Counted from the first letter of the stretch, positions 53,261 through 62,021 are shown. The stretch: 64,000 nucleotides of DNA from Allokutzneria sp. A3M-2-11 16 (GCF_024213555.1 NZ_JANAVO010000005.1:62001-126000); one strand, 5' to 3'. Translations and numbers: made by a program. The notes: generated from the letters alone by a model not told the origin.

Positions 53261-53950
53261 ATGTCCGGAGCCCGGGTCCGTCCCGACGCCCAGCGAGTGC
53301 ACCCGGCCGCCGAGGCGATCGGTGCCGGGCTCGACGCGTGGCTGGACAAGTTCGCGCTCGGGGACGAGCGGCTGCGGGGCGCCCGCTTCCACCGGCTGGC
53401 GGCCAGAATCCTGCCCGACGGGGCCCGGGTGAACGTCGAACTGCTCGCGCAGTGGGCGGCGTGGCTGGCCGTCCAGCCCAGCTCGGCCGCCTACGCCGAG
53501 ATCGCCTCCGTCATCGAGGGCACCGTGCCCGCAGACGAGGCCGCGCCGACCGTGCTCGCCCTGGCCGACCTGTGGCCGCGCACGGCGGTCGGCATGTCGC
53601 TGTCCTGGCGGCGCCGGTGCCTCCAGCACGTCCGCGACGACAGCGGCCTGATCGTCTACGACATCGTCGAGTCGGTGCGCCGCACGGAGATCCCGATCGG
53701 CATCGCGCACTCCACGGCGTGGAAGACCATCTGCGGCACGGTCGGCGAACTCACCGAATGGTGTGAGAACGATCCTCCGATGGAGCAGGTCCAGGAGCGC
53801 CTCGACCGGCTGGCCGCGGCCCAGCTGGAGCTGCTCGGCCACCTCAGGACCTGCCACCCGGCGATCTACGCCCCGGTACTGGAGGTGGCCGAGACGATCT
53901 GCGCGATCCCCGGCGCCCGGCTGGCCTGGCGGCAGGAGATCGGGCCCTGA
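53261..53950 (+). CDS. helical protein, possible reduced terpene-synthase-like fold
   Basis: A 229-residue helical protein. The pattern ALADLWPRTAVGMSLSWRRR and SVRRTEIPIGIAHSTAW recalls the middle of bacterial class I terpene synthases. However, no DDxxD or NDxxSxxKE metal motif is present; only WCENDPP stands near the expected place. I would not call it an enzyme. It starts four bases after merR and may belong to that operon. Confidence 0.5.
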   Translation: MSGARVRPDAQRVHPAAEAIGAGLDAWLDKFALGDERLRGARFHRLAARILPDGARVNVELLAQWAAWLAVQPSSAAYAEIASVIEGTVPADEAAPTVLALADLWPRTAVGMSLSWRRRCLQHVRDDSGLIVYDIVESVRRTEIPIGIAHSTAWKTICGTVGELTEWCENDPPMEQVQERLDRLAAAQLELLGHLRTCHPAIYAPVLEVAETICAIPGARLAWRQEIGP

Positions 53951-53987
53951 TCCGCGAGCCGCCGGTGGGGTTGGCAGGATCGTGGTC

Positions 53988-54485
53988 ATGACCAACGTCA
54001 AGCTGCACACCACCCACGGCGAGATCGTCCTCGAACTGGACGCCGAGAAGGCGCCCAAGTCGGTGGCGAACTTCGTCGACTACGTGAACAAGGGCCACTA
54101 CGACGGCACGATCTTCCACCGCGTGATCAAGAACTTCATGATCCAGGGCGGCGGCTTCGAGCCGGGCATGTCGCAGAAGCCGACCGGGGCCCAGGTGGAG
54201 AACGAGGCCACCAACGGCCTGAAGAACAACCACTACACGGTGGCCATGGCCCGCACGCCGAACCCGCACTCGGCCACCGCGCAGTTCTTCATCAACACCT
54301 CGGACAACGACTTCCTCAACCACAGCGCGCCGACGCCGCAGGGCTGGGGCTACGCGGTGTTCGGCAAGGTGGTCGACGGGCAGTCCACTGTGGACAGCAT
54401 CGCGGGCGTGCGGACCGGCAACTCCGGCGGCCACCAGGACGTTCCGGTCGAGGACGTCGTCATCACCAAGGCCGAGGTGTTCTAG
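53988..54485 (+). CDS. cyclophilin-type peptidyl-prolyl isomerase
   Basis: A 165-residue cytosolic cyclophilin: KSVANFVDYVNKGHYDGTIF, HRVIKNFMIQGGGFEPG (catalytic Arg, Phe, Met, Gln), VAMARTPNPHSATAQFFIN, and GYAVFGKVVDG. It speeds proline isomerisation during protein folding. ATG 53988 is leaderless with CAGGAT seven bases upstream. Its 3' end overlaps the next convergent gene by four bases. Confidence 0.94.
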   Translation: MTNVKLHTTHGEIVLELDAEKAPKSVANFVDYVNKGHYDGTIFHRVIKNFMIQGGGFEPGMSQKPTGAQVENEATNGLKNNHYTVAMARTPNPHSATAQFFINTSDNDFLNHSAPTPQGWGYAVFGKVVDGQSTVDSIAGVRTGNSGGHQDVPVEDVVITKAEVF

Positions 54486-55099
54486 CTCCCCACACGGGGA
54501 ACGGCGGAGTTGGGGTCGAACCCGGAGAACGCCAGCCCGATCACGAATCCGGCGGCCTCCTCCAGCTGCCGAGCGCGGCTCAGCGGTCCCAACACCGCCG
54601 GATTCCCCCCGGCGTCGCGCACCAGGCCGCAGGCCACCCGCACCGCCTCCGGGGCGTCGCCGCACATCGCGACGGTCACCGGCGAGGCGTCGGGCCTGGT
54701 CCACTGGTCGGCGGCGAACAGGTGGAACGCCTTCACCACGTGCGCGCCCGGCGCCAGTTCGGCGACGCGCTCGGCGGCGGAGGTCTCGGCCAGCAGCACG
54801 CCGACCCCGTGCTCGACGGCGTTCGTCGGGTCGATCACCGGAGTGCCGCGCAGCGCCCCTTCGGTCGCTCCCGCGCTCCGGAGCATGTCCTCGATCCCGC
54901 TCCACGACACGGCCAGCAGCACAGAGTCCTTGTCCCGCACCACTTCTCGCGGGTGCGCCGCGTGGCCGCCGACCTTCTCGGCGATCGCCAGCGCCTTCTC
55001 CGGCGACCGGCCGCCGACCTCGATGTCGTGCCCGGCCCGCGCCCAGCTCTCCGCGAGAGCCGCCGCGAGCGTTCCAGTTCCCAGGATTCCAATTCGCAT
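54482..55099 (-). CDS. F420-dependent NADP reductase-like oxidoreductase
   Basis: A 205-residue Rossmann protein: RIGILGTGTLAAALAESWAR at the start, VGGRSPEKA, VLLAVSWSGIEDML and VVKAFHLFAADQW. The fold is that of NADPH:F420 oxidoreductases, but divergent members use other substrates. ATG 55099 is leaderless with TACCGT seven bases upstream. Confidence 0.82.
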   Translation of the reverse strand: MRIGILGTGTLAAALAESWARAGHDIEVGGRSPEKALAIAEKVGGHAAHPREVVRDKDSVLLAVSWSGIEDMLRSAGATEGALRGTPVIDPTNAVEHGVGVLLAETSAAERVAELAPGAHVVKAFHLFAADQWTRPDASPVTVAMCGDAPEAVRVACGLVRDAGGNPAVLGPLSRARQLEEAAGFVIGLAFSGFDPNSAVPRVGS

Positions 55100-55144
55100 A
55101 CCGGGAACGGTAGGCAGGCCGATACGTACCAATCGGTGCGTTGG

Positions 55145-56017
55145 TCAGCGCCGGAGGTGCCCGCGCGCGGCGACGCCGAAGGCGGAGACCAGCTCACCGC
55201 GGTCCTTCGCGCGGGTGGCGAGCACGACGTGGCACGGCTCGACGCCGTCGAGCGGCACGGTGGTGACGTCCTCGCGGATGTAGGTGGCCGCCGCGCCCGC
55301 CGGGAGGATGCCGACCGCCTGTCCGCCAGCGACGAGTTCGAGTTTGTCCTCAATGGACTCCGCGAGCGGTCCTTCCGGGGCGCGGCGTCCGTCCGGCCGG
55401 GGGTCGATGCGCCAGAAGGCGTCCCATTCCTCGTTGTGGTGCCGGGGAATCGGCTCGTTGACGATGTCGTCGAGGGTCACCATCTCCTTACCGGCGAGGC
55501 AGTGGTCGAGCGGGACCAGGAGCACGCGCGGCTCGTCGTAGAGCACGGTGACCTGGAGCCGGTCGGTGGCGAACGGCAGCCGCGCCACGGCAGCGTCCAC
55601 GCGGTGCTCCAGCAATGCCTCACGTGGTTCGTGCCAGGCCAGGAACGTCGTGCGGACCTCCGCGTGCGGGTGGCGGCGTCGGAGCGCGCTCACCGCGGGC
55701 GTGACGCTGATCCCGGCGGTGAAGCCGATCGTGATGATCCGGGGTTCGGCGACCGACCTCGCCCGTGCCGCGGCCGCCTTGGCGTCGCTGAGCAACGCTG
55801 TCGCCAGCGGCAGGAAGGCGGTTCCGGCTTCGGTGAGTTCGGTGCCCCGCGGCGTGCGGTCGAGCAGCCGGGCGCCGACGCACTCCTCAAGGCGCCTGAT
55901 CTGGCGGCTCAGCGAGGGCTGGGCGATGCGCAGCGACTCCGCCGCGCGCCCGAAGTGCCGGTGTTCGGCGACCACCGTGAAGTACCGGACGAGCCGCAGA
56001 TCGAGATCGTGCTCCAC
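55145..56017 (-). CDS. LysR-family regulator
   Basis: A 290-residue regulator. The N-terminal HTH reads LRLVRYFTVVAEHRHFGRAA and LRIAQPSLSRQIRRLEE, followed by a periplasmic-binding-type effector domain. GTG 56017 is the start. It is divergent from the NmrA-like gene at 56141 and probably controls it. Confidence 0.9.
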   Translation of the reverse strand: MEHDLDLRLVRYFTVVAEHRHFGRAAESLRIAQPSLSRQIRRLEECVGARLLDRTPRGTELTEAGTAFLPLATALLSDAKAAAARARSVAEPRIITIGFTAGISVTPAVSALRRRHPHAEVRTTFLAWHEPREALLEHRVDAAVARLPFATDRLQVTVLYDEPRVLLVPLDHCLAGKEMVTLDDIVNEPIPRHHNEEWDAFWRIDPRPDGRRAPEGPLAESIEDKLELVAGGQAVGILPAGAAATYIREDVTTVPLDGVEPCHVVLATRAKDRGELVSAFGVAARGHLRR

Positions 56018-56028
56018 GGGCTGACCTT

Positions 56029-56056
56029 ATGTGATGCCTGAAACGCATGACCACAT
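56029..56056. promoter_or_regulatory. LysR-type operator candidate
   Basis: ATGTG (56029-56033) and CACAT (56052-56056) form a spaced dyad in the region shared by the LysR and NmrA-like genes. Confidence 0.4.
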
Positions 56057-56140
56057 CTGAAACAGGTCTTGGACGCGCGGCGCGCCTCGGCCACAGGCTT
56101 GCGGGGCCTTGATCGTCCAGACCCGTGAAGGGGACACACC

Positions 56141-57022
56141 GTGTTCGTAGTCGCAGGCGCCAATGGCAGCACCGGTGGAGCCGTGGCCCGCGCTCTGCTC
56201 GCCGAGGGACACCCCGTCCGAGTGCTGTTGCGCTCGGACCGCAACGCCGAGCAGTGGCGAGCCGCCGGAGCCGAGGTGGCCGTCGCCGACGTGCGGGACG
56301 CGTCGTCGCTGACCGACGCTTTCCTTGGCGCACATGGGGTTTACGTGCTCAACCCGCCCCCGTACACCATCGATGACATGTTCGCCGAGACTCGCATGGT
56401 CACCGCGGCCTACCGCGGCGCCTTGGCGGCGACGGGCGCGCGTGCGGTGGTGCTTTCCTCGATCGGCGCACAGCTGCCCAAGGGAACCGGGAACATCTTC
56501 ACCGCCCACATCATGGAGTCCGAGCTGGCCGAACTCGATGCCACTTTCGTGCGGCCCGGGAACTTCATGACGAACTGGCTGGGCGACACGGAGGCGCTGG
56601 GCAACGGGGTGCTGCCCAGCTTCCTCGATCTCGATCGGCCCATTCCGAACGTCGCGCCGGAGGACATCGCGGCCATTGTGGTGCGCGAACTGCTCAGCAC
56701 AGGCACTCGCGTCGTCGAGCTGGCCGGGCCTGTGGACTACACCGCGCGCCAGATCGCTGATGGATTCGGCAGCGCTCTCGGCCACCCGGTGAAGGCGGAG
56801 GCCATTCCCAGGGAGCAGTGGTCCACCGCGCTCAGGACCGGTTTCGGTATCCCCGCGGCGGCCGTCGCCACGTGGGAGGAGCTGTGGGACGGCATGAACA
56901 GCGGCCACATCCGCTTCGAAGGCACTCCTGAACGTGGCCGGGTCACCATCGAGGAGTTCGCGGCTCGGACTATCGGCCGTTCGACGTTGACAGCGATTGA
57001 GCCTGGTCGGCTTGACCCGTAG
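56141..57022 (+). CDS. NmrA-like NAD(P)-binding reductase
   Basis: A 293-residue atypical SDR: FVVAGANGSTGGAVARALLA, RVLLRSDRNAEQW, AVVLSSIGAQLP, FVRPGNFMTNWL. This layout is shared by quinone-reductase-like and redox-sensor NmrA proteins. GTG 56141 is the likely start. It may respond through the divergent LysR. It precedes the fatty-acid operon but is separated from it by 112 bases. Confidence 0.86.
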   Translation: MFVVAGANGSTGGAVARALLAEGHPVRVLLRSDRNAEQWRAAGAEVAVADVRDASSLTDAFLGAHGVYVLNPPPYTIDDMFAETRMVTAAYRGALAATGARAVVLSSIGAQLPKGTGNIFTAHIMESELAELDATFVRPGNFMTNWLGDTEALGNGVLPSFLDLDRPIPNVAPEDIAAIVVRELLSTGTRVVELAGPVDYTARQIADGFGSALGHPVKAEAIPREQWSTALRTGFGIPAAAVATWEELWDGMNSGHIRFEGTPERGRVTIEEFAARTIGRSTLTAIEPGRLDP

Positions 57023-57034
57023 CGACACCTCATT

Positions 57035-57086
57035 GAAGCTCAACACTGAAGCTCAAACGCACATTCTGCCAGCTAAGTACTGGCAG
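57035..57086. promoter_or_regulatory. direct repeats and palindrome before the fatty-acid operon
   Basis: GAAGCTCAA occurs at 57035-57043 and 57048-57056. CTGCCAG (57066-57072) pairs with CTGGCAG (57080-57086) around CTAAGTA. This is the only structured control sequence upstream of the six-gene operon. Confidence 0.5.
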
Positions 57087-57134
57087 CGCGGTGGAATCTC
57101 CGCCAACTTCGAAGAGATCCGAGGAAGCGTCGCG

Positions 57135-57902
57135 ATGCGCGAGAGGAATGTGGTTTCCGAAGACGGGACGAATATTCGCTTTTTGGTGCACGGACAGGGT
57201 CGGCCGTTGGTGGTGGTGCCCGGGACGCTGGCACCACTTGAGATGTACCTGCCGCTTGTTCGACTGCTCATCGACCAGTACACGGTCGTGCTGGTCGGCC
57301 GCCGCGGCTACGGGATGACCGAACCGGGACCGCGGCCTGCGAGGTTCGAGCGCCAGGTCGAGGACCTCGTCGCCGTGCTGAGAGAACTTCCAGGACCCGC
57401 ACTGCTGTTCGGACATTCCTTCGGCGGCTTGGTCGGTTTGTCCGCCGCCCTCGCCGATCCGGCGCGAATCGCGGGGATTGCGCTGTACGAGCCGCCAATA
57501 GTCCTGCTCGGCAAGGTGCTGGGCCCTATGCTCCGGCGCTGTCGGAGCGCCGTCGCCGGGGACAGACCGCAGGACGCGGTGCGCCTCGCCCTCGCGCTGA
57601 GCGGTTCTCCCACTGTGCGCGACGCGGGCCCCGCTGACACGACCCTCGCCCAGCTGGCGCATCTCGTACCTGGCCTCATCGTCGACCTGGAGTGCACGAC
57701 CGGGATGACGATGCCCGTTCGGCACTGGGCGGGGATGGCGACGCCGATGACGCTGCTGCGGGGCGAACGCAGTACCGCCGAATACGTGCGCAGCGTCGAG
57801 GCGTTGCGCACGCTCTACCCGGACGCGCGGTACGAGGTCGTACCCGGCCAGGCCCACTTCCCGAAGGACATGGACCGGGTCGCAAGAGTCTTCACCGCAT
57901 GA
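57135..57902 (+). CDS. alpha/beta hydrolase heading the fatty-acid operon
   Basis: A 255-residue hydrolase: LVVVPGTLAPLEMYLPL, VLVGRRGYGMTEPG, nucleophile Ser95 in GHSFGGLVGL, and His in VVPGQAHFPKDMD. It could be a thioesterase, lipase or deacylase that supplies or releases the acyl substrate. ATG 57135 has GGAAG upstream. The acyl-AMP ligase starts 22 bases after its stop. Confidence 0.85.
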   Translation: MRERNVVSEDGTNIRFLVHGQGRPLVVVPGTLAPLEMYLPLVRLLIDQYTVVLVGRRGYGMTEPGPRPARFERQVEDLVAVLRELPGPALLFGHSFGGLVGLSAALADPARIAGIALYEPPIVLLGKVLGPMLRRCRSAVAGDRPQDAVRLALALSGSPTVRDAGPADTTLAQLAHLVPGLIVDLECTTGMTMPVRHWAGMATPMTLLRGERSTAEYVRSVEALRTLYPDARYEVVPGQAHFPKDMDRVARVFTA

Positions 57903-57924
57903 CCACGTGGGAGAAGTGTGCGAT

Positions 57925-59571
57925 ATGTTGCCTTTAGCAGCGGGAAGCCTGCCCGAGGCATTGCGGGCCTGCGCGGATTCCTGGCCCGACGTTCCCGTGG
58001 TGTTTCCCGAACAGGGAATACACATGACCATCGGCCGGCTCGCGACCGAAGTGGACCGGTTCGCCTGCGTGCTGGTCGCTGAAGGTGTCGGACGAGGAGA
58101 CCTCGTCGGGTTCCTTTCCTCAACAGGTCCGCAGGTGCTCGTGGGCATCGTCGGGGTAACGGCCGCCGGCGCCGCGGTGAGCGTGATCCCGACGCCTGCC
58201 GCGATGCGGGACTCCGATCAGCTGGCCGACCGGCTCGTCACCCTGGTCGATGCGGGCCAGATGCGGTTTCTGCTCACCGACCAGGCGCAGCGGCCGCTCG
58301 CCGAGCTGATCCGTTCCCGCCGTCCCGCTCTCGTCGTGCTGGAGACGCCATCGGAATCGGGTCAAGCACGGGATCTGGATATCGCGTTGCCGCGGGCGTC
58401 ACCCGAAGACATCGCCGTCGTCCAGTACACCTCGGGCAGCACCTCAGCGCCCAAGGGCGTGGTGCTGCGCCATTCCACGGTGCTCGCCGGGCTGCGGTCC
58501 ATCTCCGTCTCCGCCGGGCTGAACCCCGACGACGTGTTCATCCACTGGGTGCCCCATTTCCACGACATGGGGTTGTTCGGCTGGCTGGCGTCGATGATGT
58601 CCGGCGCCGCGACGCACACGTTCAGCCCGGTCGGCTTCATCCGGCGTCCCGCCGCTTTCCTCACGTACTTCGCCGAGCAGGGCGGCACCTTGATGACCGG
58701 TCCGAACTTCGGCTACGACCTCCTGCTCGACGCCGTGGGCGAAGAACTCGTCAGCGGCATGGATCTCAGCCGCTGGCGGATCGCCTTCAACGGTGCGGAG
58801 CCGGTTTCGGCGGCCACGGTGGCTGCCTTCGCGGAACGGTTCGCGCCCGCGGGCGCCGATCGGTCGGTCATGTACCCGGTGTACGGGATGGCCGAGGCGA
58901 CCTTGGCGGTCACCTTCCCGCAGCCGGGAACGCCGCCCAGGGTCCTGCACGTCGACCGCGACCGGTTGGCAGGCGCCGGGCAGGTCGTGGTGGTGCCGCG
59001 AGATCACCGCAACGCGAAGGCGGTGGTCTCGGTGGGTCGTCCCGTCGCGGGCATCGCCGTGCGCTTGGTCGACGGACCCGGTGAACCCCTGGGCGAACTG
59101 GCGCTGGGTGAGGTGCAGATCCGCGGCGCCGGTGTCACCGAGGGCTATCGAGACGACGCCGCGAATCGGGTCGCTTTTCAGGACGGCTGGTTCCGCACCG
59201 GGGACCTGGCCTTCTGGCACCTCGGTGAGCTGTACGTCGCGGGCAGGCTGAAGGACATGGTCATCGTCAAGGGGCAGAACTACTTCGCCGCCGACGTCGA
59301 AGCCGTGGTGCGCGACGTTCCCGGCGTCGACCGGCGGCGCTGCGTCGCCGTGCCCGATGACAGCGAGCACCTGACGATCGTCGTCGAGGCCAAGAACCCG
59401 GATGACGCGGTGGCCGAAGGGGTGCCGGCGCGCATCAGGGAGCGGATCTCCGAAGTCCTCGGCCTCACCGCGGTGCGCGTGCACGTGGTCGGCAGAGGAA
59501 CGCTGCCGAGGACGACCAGTGGGAAGTGGCAGCGCGGGTTGGTGCGCGGAATGATCGGGACGTCGCCGTGA
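57925..59571 (+). CDS. fatty acyl-AMP ligase (FAAL-like)
   Basis: A 548-residue adenylating enzyme. Motifs are the P-loop VQYTSGSTSAPKGVVLRH (from residue ~166), HWVPHFHDMGLFGWLASMMS (diagnostic of FAALs), FNGAEPVSAAT, YGMAEATLAVTF, GDLAFWHLGELYVAGRLKD and VKGQNYFAADVE. FAALs activate a free fatty acid and load it on a carrier protein instead of CoA. GGAGAAG eight bases upstream favours ATG 57925 over GTG 57907. The ACP is encoded two genes on. Confidence 0.92.
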   Translation: MLPLAAGSLPEALRACADSWPDVPVVFPEQGIHMTIGRLATEVDRFACVLVAEGVGRGDLVGFLSSTGPQVLVGIVGVTAAGAAVSVIPTPAAMRDSDQLADRLVTLVDAGQMRFLLTDQAQRPLAELIRSRRPALVVLETPSESGQARDLDIALPRASPEDIAVVQYTSGSTSAPKGVVLRHSTVLAGLRSISVSAGLNPDDVFIHWVPHFHDMGLFGWLASMMSGAATHTFSPVGFIRRPAAFLTYFAEQGGTLMTGPNFGYDLLLDAVGEELVSGMDLSRWRIAFNGAEPVSAATVAAFAERFAPAGADRSVMYPVYGMAEATLAVTFPQPGTPPRVLHVDRDRLAGAGQVVVVPRDHRNAKAVVSVGRPVAGIAVRLVDGPGEPLGELALGEVQIRGAGVTEGYRDDAANRVAFQDGWFRTGDLAFWHLGELYVAGRLKDMVIVKGQNYFAADVEAVVRDVPGVDRRRCVAVPDDSEHLTIVVEAKNPDDAVAEGVPARIRERISEVLGLTAVRVHVVGRGTLPRTTSGKWQRGLVRGMIGTSP

Positions 59572-60071
59572 GCGGGGCGCACCCGATGCCCCTGCGGAAC
59601 GCCAGCTGGTTCCGCTGCTTCGGCTGTGCTCCCGACAACCCCAGGGGGCTGCGGTTGGACCCGCGGCGAGTCGACGGCGGCGGTGCCGAATGCCACGTCC
59701 GCTTCGACGAGGACTTCTGTTCCTACCCGGGAATCGTGCACGGCGGGATCATCGGCGCGGCCGCCGACGACCTGATGGCGAACCTGATCCTGATGGAGTG
59801 CCGGGTGCTGGCGCTGTCCACCTCGCTCAGGACCCGGTTCGTCCGGCCGGTCCTCGTCGACAAGCCCTACCGGATCGTCGCTCGCCTCACCGGCTCGTGG
59901 GCCGGTGGTTACGCCGCCGAAGCCGATGTCTGCGACGAGACCGGTGACGCGTGCGCACTGGTGGCCGGCACGTTCGCCACGGCGAGGCCGGAACAGATGC
60001 GGGCGTTGGTCACGGTTGATCCGCAAGAACAAGAACAGCTCTCGGCCTATTTGGTCGGAGTGGACAGGTAG
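59568..60071 (+). CDS. hotdog-fold (PaaI-type) thioesterase
   Basis: A 167-residue thioesterase with FGCAPDNPRGLRL at the start and the active-site loop YPGIVHGGIIGAAADDLMAN (His58). It lacks a signal peptide. In this operon it probably releases the finished acyl chain from the ACP or edits misloaded ACP. GTG 59568 overlaps the ligase stop by four bases. Confidence 0.85.
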   Translation: MSGAHPMPLRNASWFRCFGCAPDNPRGLRLDPRRVDGGGAECHVRFDEDFCSYPGIVHGGIIGAAADDLMANLILMECRVLALSTSLRTRFVRPVLVDKPYRIVARLTGSWAGGYAAEADVCDETGDACALVAGTFATARPEQMRALVTVDPQEQEQLSAYLVGVDR

Positions 60072-60079
60072 GGAACGCT

Positions 60080-60328
60080 ATGACGACCGCACGAGAGAAG
60101 CTGCTGGACACCGTGGTCGGTCACCTGCGTGCGGAGCTACCGCTGGACGGGCACCAGATCGCGGAGTCCGATGTGCTGGCGGACCTGCCGGATGCCGACT
60201 CGGTCCACATGTTCCGGATCGCGGCGAGGTTGGAGCGGCAGTTCCACGTCGAGTTCGACGACGGAAGCCTGTTCGCCGTGCGCACCGTCGGTCAGCTCGT
60301 CGACCTGCTCGCCTCGGTGACGTCGTGA
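60080..60328 (+). CDS. acyl carrier protein
   Basis: An 82-residue carrier protein: helix 1 REKLLDTVVGHLRAEL, the phosphopantetheine site at Ser41 in LPDADSVHMFRIAARLE, then FHVEFDDGSLFAVRTVGQLV. It differs from housekeeping AcpP (DSL replaced by DSV; less acidic helix 2), which suggests dedicated partners. AGGGA precedes ATG 60080. Confidence 0.92.
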   Translation: MTTAREKLLDTVVGHLRAELPLDGHQIAESDVLADLPDADSVHMFRIAARLERQFHVEFDDGSLFAVRTVGQLVDLLASVTS

Positions 60329-61197
60329 ACGGGATCGTCGAGCCGGACAGCGCCGTCACCGCGACCAACGACCACTACGAACTCCCGGTCGAGGTGTTCG
60401 AGAGCTTTCTCGGCAGGAGGATGAAGTACAGCTGCGGTCTCTACGACACCCCGGCGACCACCCTGGACGAGGCGCAGGAGGCCAAGCTCCAGTGGGTTCT
60501 CGACCGCAACCTGCGGATGACACCGGGGCAGCGGCTGCTGGACGTCGGGTGCGGTTGGGGCAGCCTCGCGCTGTACGCGGCCGAGCGCGGCTGCCACGTC
60601 GTGGGCATCACGCCGTCCCGGCCGCAGCGCGAGTACATCCTGCGCCAGGCCCGGGAAAGCGGCGTCGACCACCTCGTTGACGTGCGCCTCGGCCGGTTCA
60701 CCACCGTCGACCTGGACGGCGAGGACTTCGACGCGGCGAGCATGATCGGGTCCATCGTGCACATGCCCGACCGCGAGGACGTCCTGGCCCTGACGCGCCG
60801 CCGCCTGAAGACCGGAGGGCGGCTGTACCTGTCGGAGAGCTGTTTCCGCAACCGGAGGATCTTCGACGAGTACCGCACCAGCCCCGGGTTCCGCTTCGTC
60901 AGCGAGGACGTCTTCGGGTTCGGCGAGATGGTGCCGCTGGCGGAGTTGATCGCCGCGGCCGAGAACGCCGGGTTCAGCATCGTGCGGCTGGCCGACCTGA
61001 CCGCCCACTACCCCCGCACGTTGGAGGACTGGGCCGAGCGCGTGCGGAACGCACGGACCAGGATCGACGCCGTGCGGCCAGGGGCCACCGCGCGACTGCT
61101 GCGCTACTTCGAGATCGGTGCGACGGCGTTCGGCTACACCACCAAGCACTACGCCTTCGTCGCGGAGAAATCGCGCATGGGGAGGTGGGAGAGATGA
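60325..61197 (+). CDS. cyclopropane-fatty-acid-synthase-type methyltransferase
   Basis: A 290-residue SAM enzyme of the CFA/mycolic-acid-methyltransferase family: HYELPVEVFESFLGRRMKYS and LYDTPATTLDEAQEAKLQWV at the start, then SAM motif LLDVGCGWGSLALYAAERGC (residue ~71) and GITPSRPQREY. Family members methylate or cyclopropanate a double bond in an acyl chain. GTG 60325 overlaps the ACP stop and its own stop overlaps the desaturase ATG, so it is tightly coupled to both. Confidence 0.9.
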   Translation: MNGIVEPDSAVTATNDHYELPVEVFESFLGRRMKYSCGLYDTPATTLDEAQEAKLQWVLDRNLRMTPGQRLLDVGCGWGSLALYAAERGCHVVGITPSRPQREYILRQARESGVDHLVDVRLGRFTTVDLDGEDFDAASMIGSIVHMPDREDVLALTRRRLKTGGRLYLSESCFRNRRIFDEYRTSPGFRFVSEDVFGFGEMVPLAELIAAAENAGFSIVRLADLTAHYPRTLEDWAERVRNARTRIDAVRPGATARLLRYFEIGATAFGYTTKHYAFVAEKSRMGRWER

Positions 61198-62021
61198 CGC
61201 AGTCCGAGTTCACCGTGATGCGCACGTCGGCGGAGGCCGCCGCGCGGTCGTCGGCCGCCCACGCGTGGTCGGTCGACGAGCTGGATTGGCAGGGGCTTCG
61301 GCCCGAGCACCTCACCGATGACGACCGGACCATCGTCCGGTTCCTCACCTTCGTCGAGGACCACATCCCCGCGTACCTGACGTTCGCGCTGTCGGCGTTT
61401 CCCACGACCGGCGACATGGATGCCAGCACCTATCGGCGCAACCGCGAGTACTTCCGGTTCTTGCTCGCTTGGGGCAACGACGAGGAGAAACACGCTTCCG
61501 CGCTCGTCCAGTACCAGATTCGCGCGGAGATCGCGGACGGACACCGCTTGGCCGAGGAGCTCGCGGACGTCGGCCGCACACCGTGGTCGCTGCCGTACGA
61601 AGATCCGCTTGAGCTGTTCGTCTACACGTTCCTGCAAGAGAAGGCGACGCAGCTGTTCTACCAGCGGTACCAGCACGTCGTCGGCGAGCCGGTGCTGAAA
61701 GAACTGCTGGCGCGCCTGGCTCGGGACGAGGCACGGCACTTCGCCTTCTACTCCAGGCTGGTCGAGAGCTCGCTCCGGTCCACAGGCAGGCAGGCGCTCG
61801 ACGGGGTGCGCAACGTCCTGTCCACGTTCCGCATGCCGTTGGACGGTTCCCTCGACGGCTACTGGAGGATGGGGCTGGCCGCTGTCGACGCGGTCGGGCA
61901 CGACCACACGGAAGCCTATGACGCGATCGGCAAACTCGTTCGCCGTTTCGCCGACCAGTTGGGGGCGCCGGAGGTCGAGGACCTGGACCGGCTGATCCGT
62001 TCCGCCCAGCGAATGCCGTGA
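61194..62021 (+). CDS. acyl-ACP desaturase (soluble diiron)
   Basis: A 275-residue ferritin-like desaturase. All six iron ligands expected of the family can be placed: Glu55 (FVEDHIPAY), Glu97 and His100 (NDEEKHAS), Glu149 (LQEKATQ), Glu179 and His182 (RDEARHFAF). It would insert a cis double bond into acyl-ACP, the substrate for the preceding methyltransferase. GGAGG 61181-61185 precedes ATG 61194. It is the last gene of the operon. Confidence 0.92.
   Translation: MTQSEFTVMRTSAEAAARSSAAHAWSVDELDWQGLRPEHLTDDDRTIVRFLTFVEDHIPAYLTFALSAFPTTGDMDASTYRRNREYFRFLLAWGNDEEKHASALVQYQIRAEIADGHRLAEELADVGRTPWSLPYEDPLELFVYTFLQEKATQLFYQRYQHVVGEPVLKELLARLARDEARHFAFYSRLVESSLRSTGRQALDGVRNVLSTFRMPLDGSLDGYWRMGLAAVDAVGHDHTEAYDAIGKLVRRFADQLGAPEVEDLDRLIRSAQRMP

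Noticed and set aside
53261-53950. Annotating a functional terpene synthase
   Set aside because: Neither metal-binding motif is present and the protein is short.
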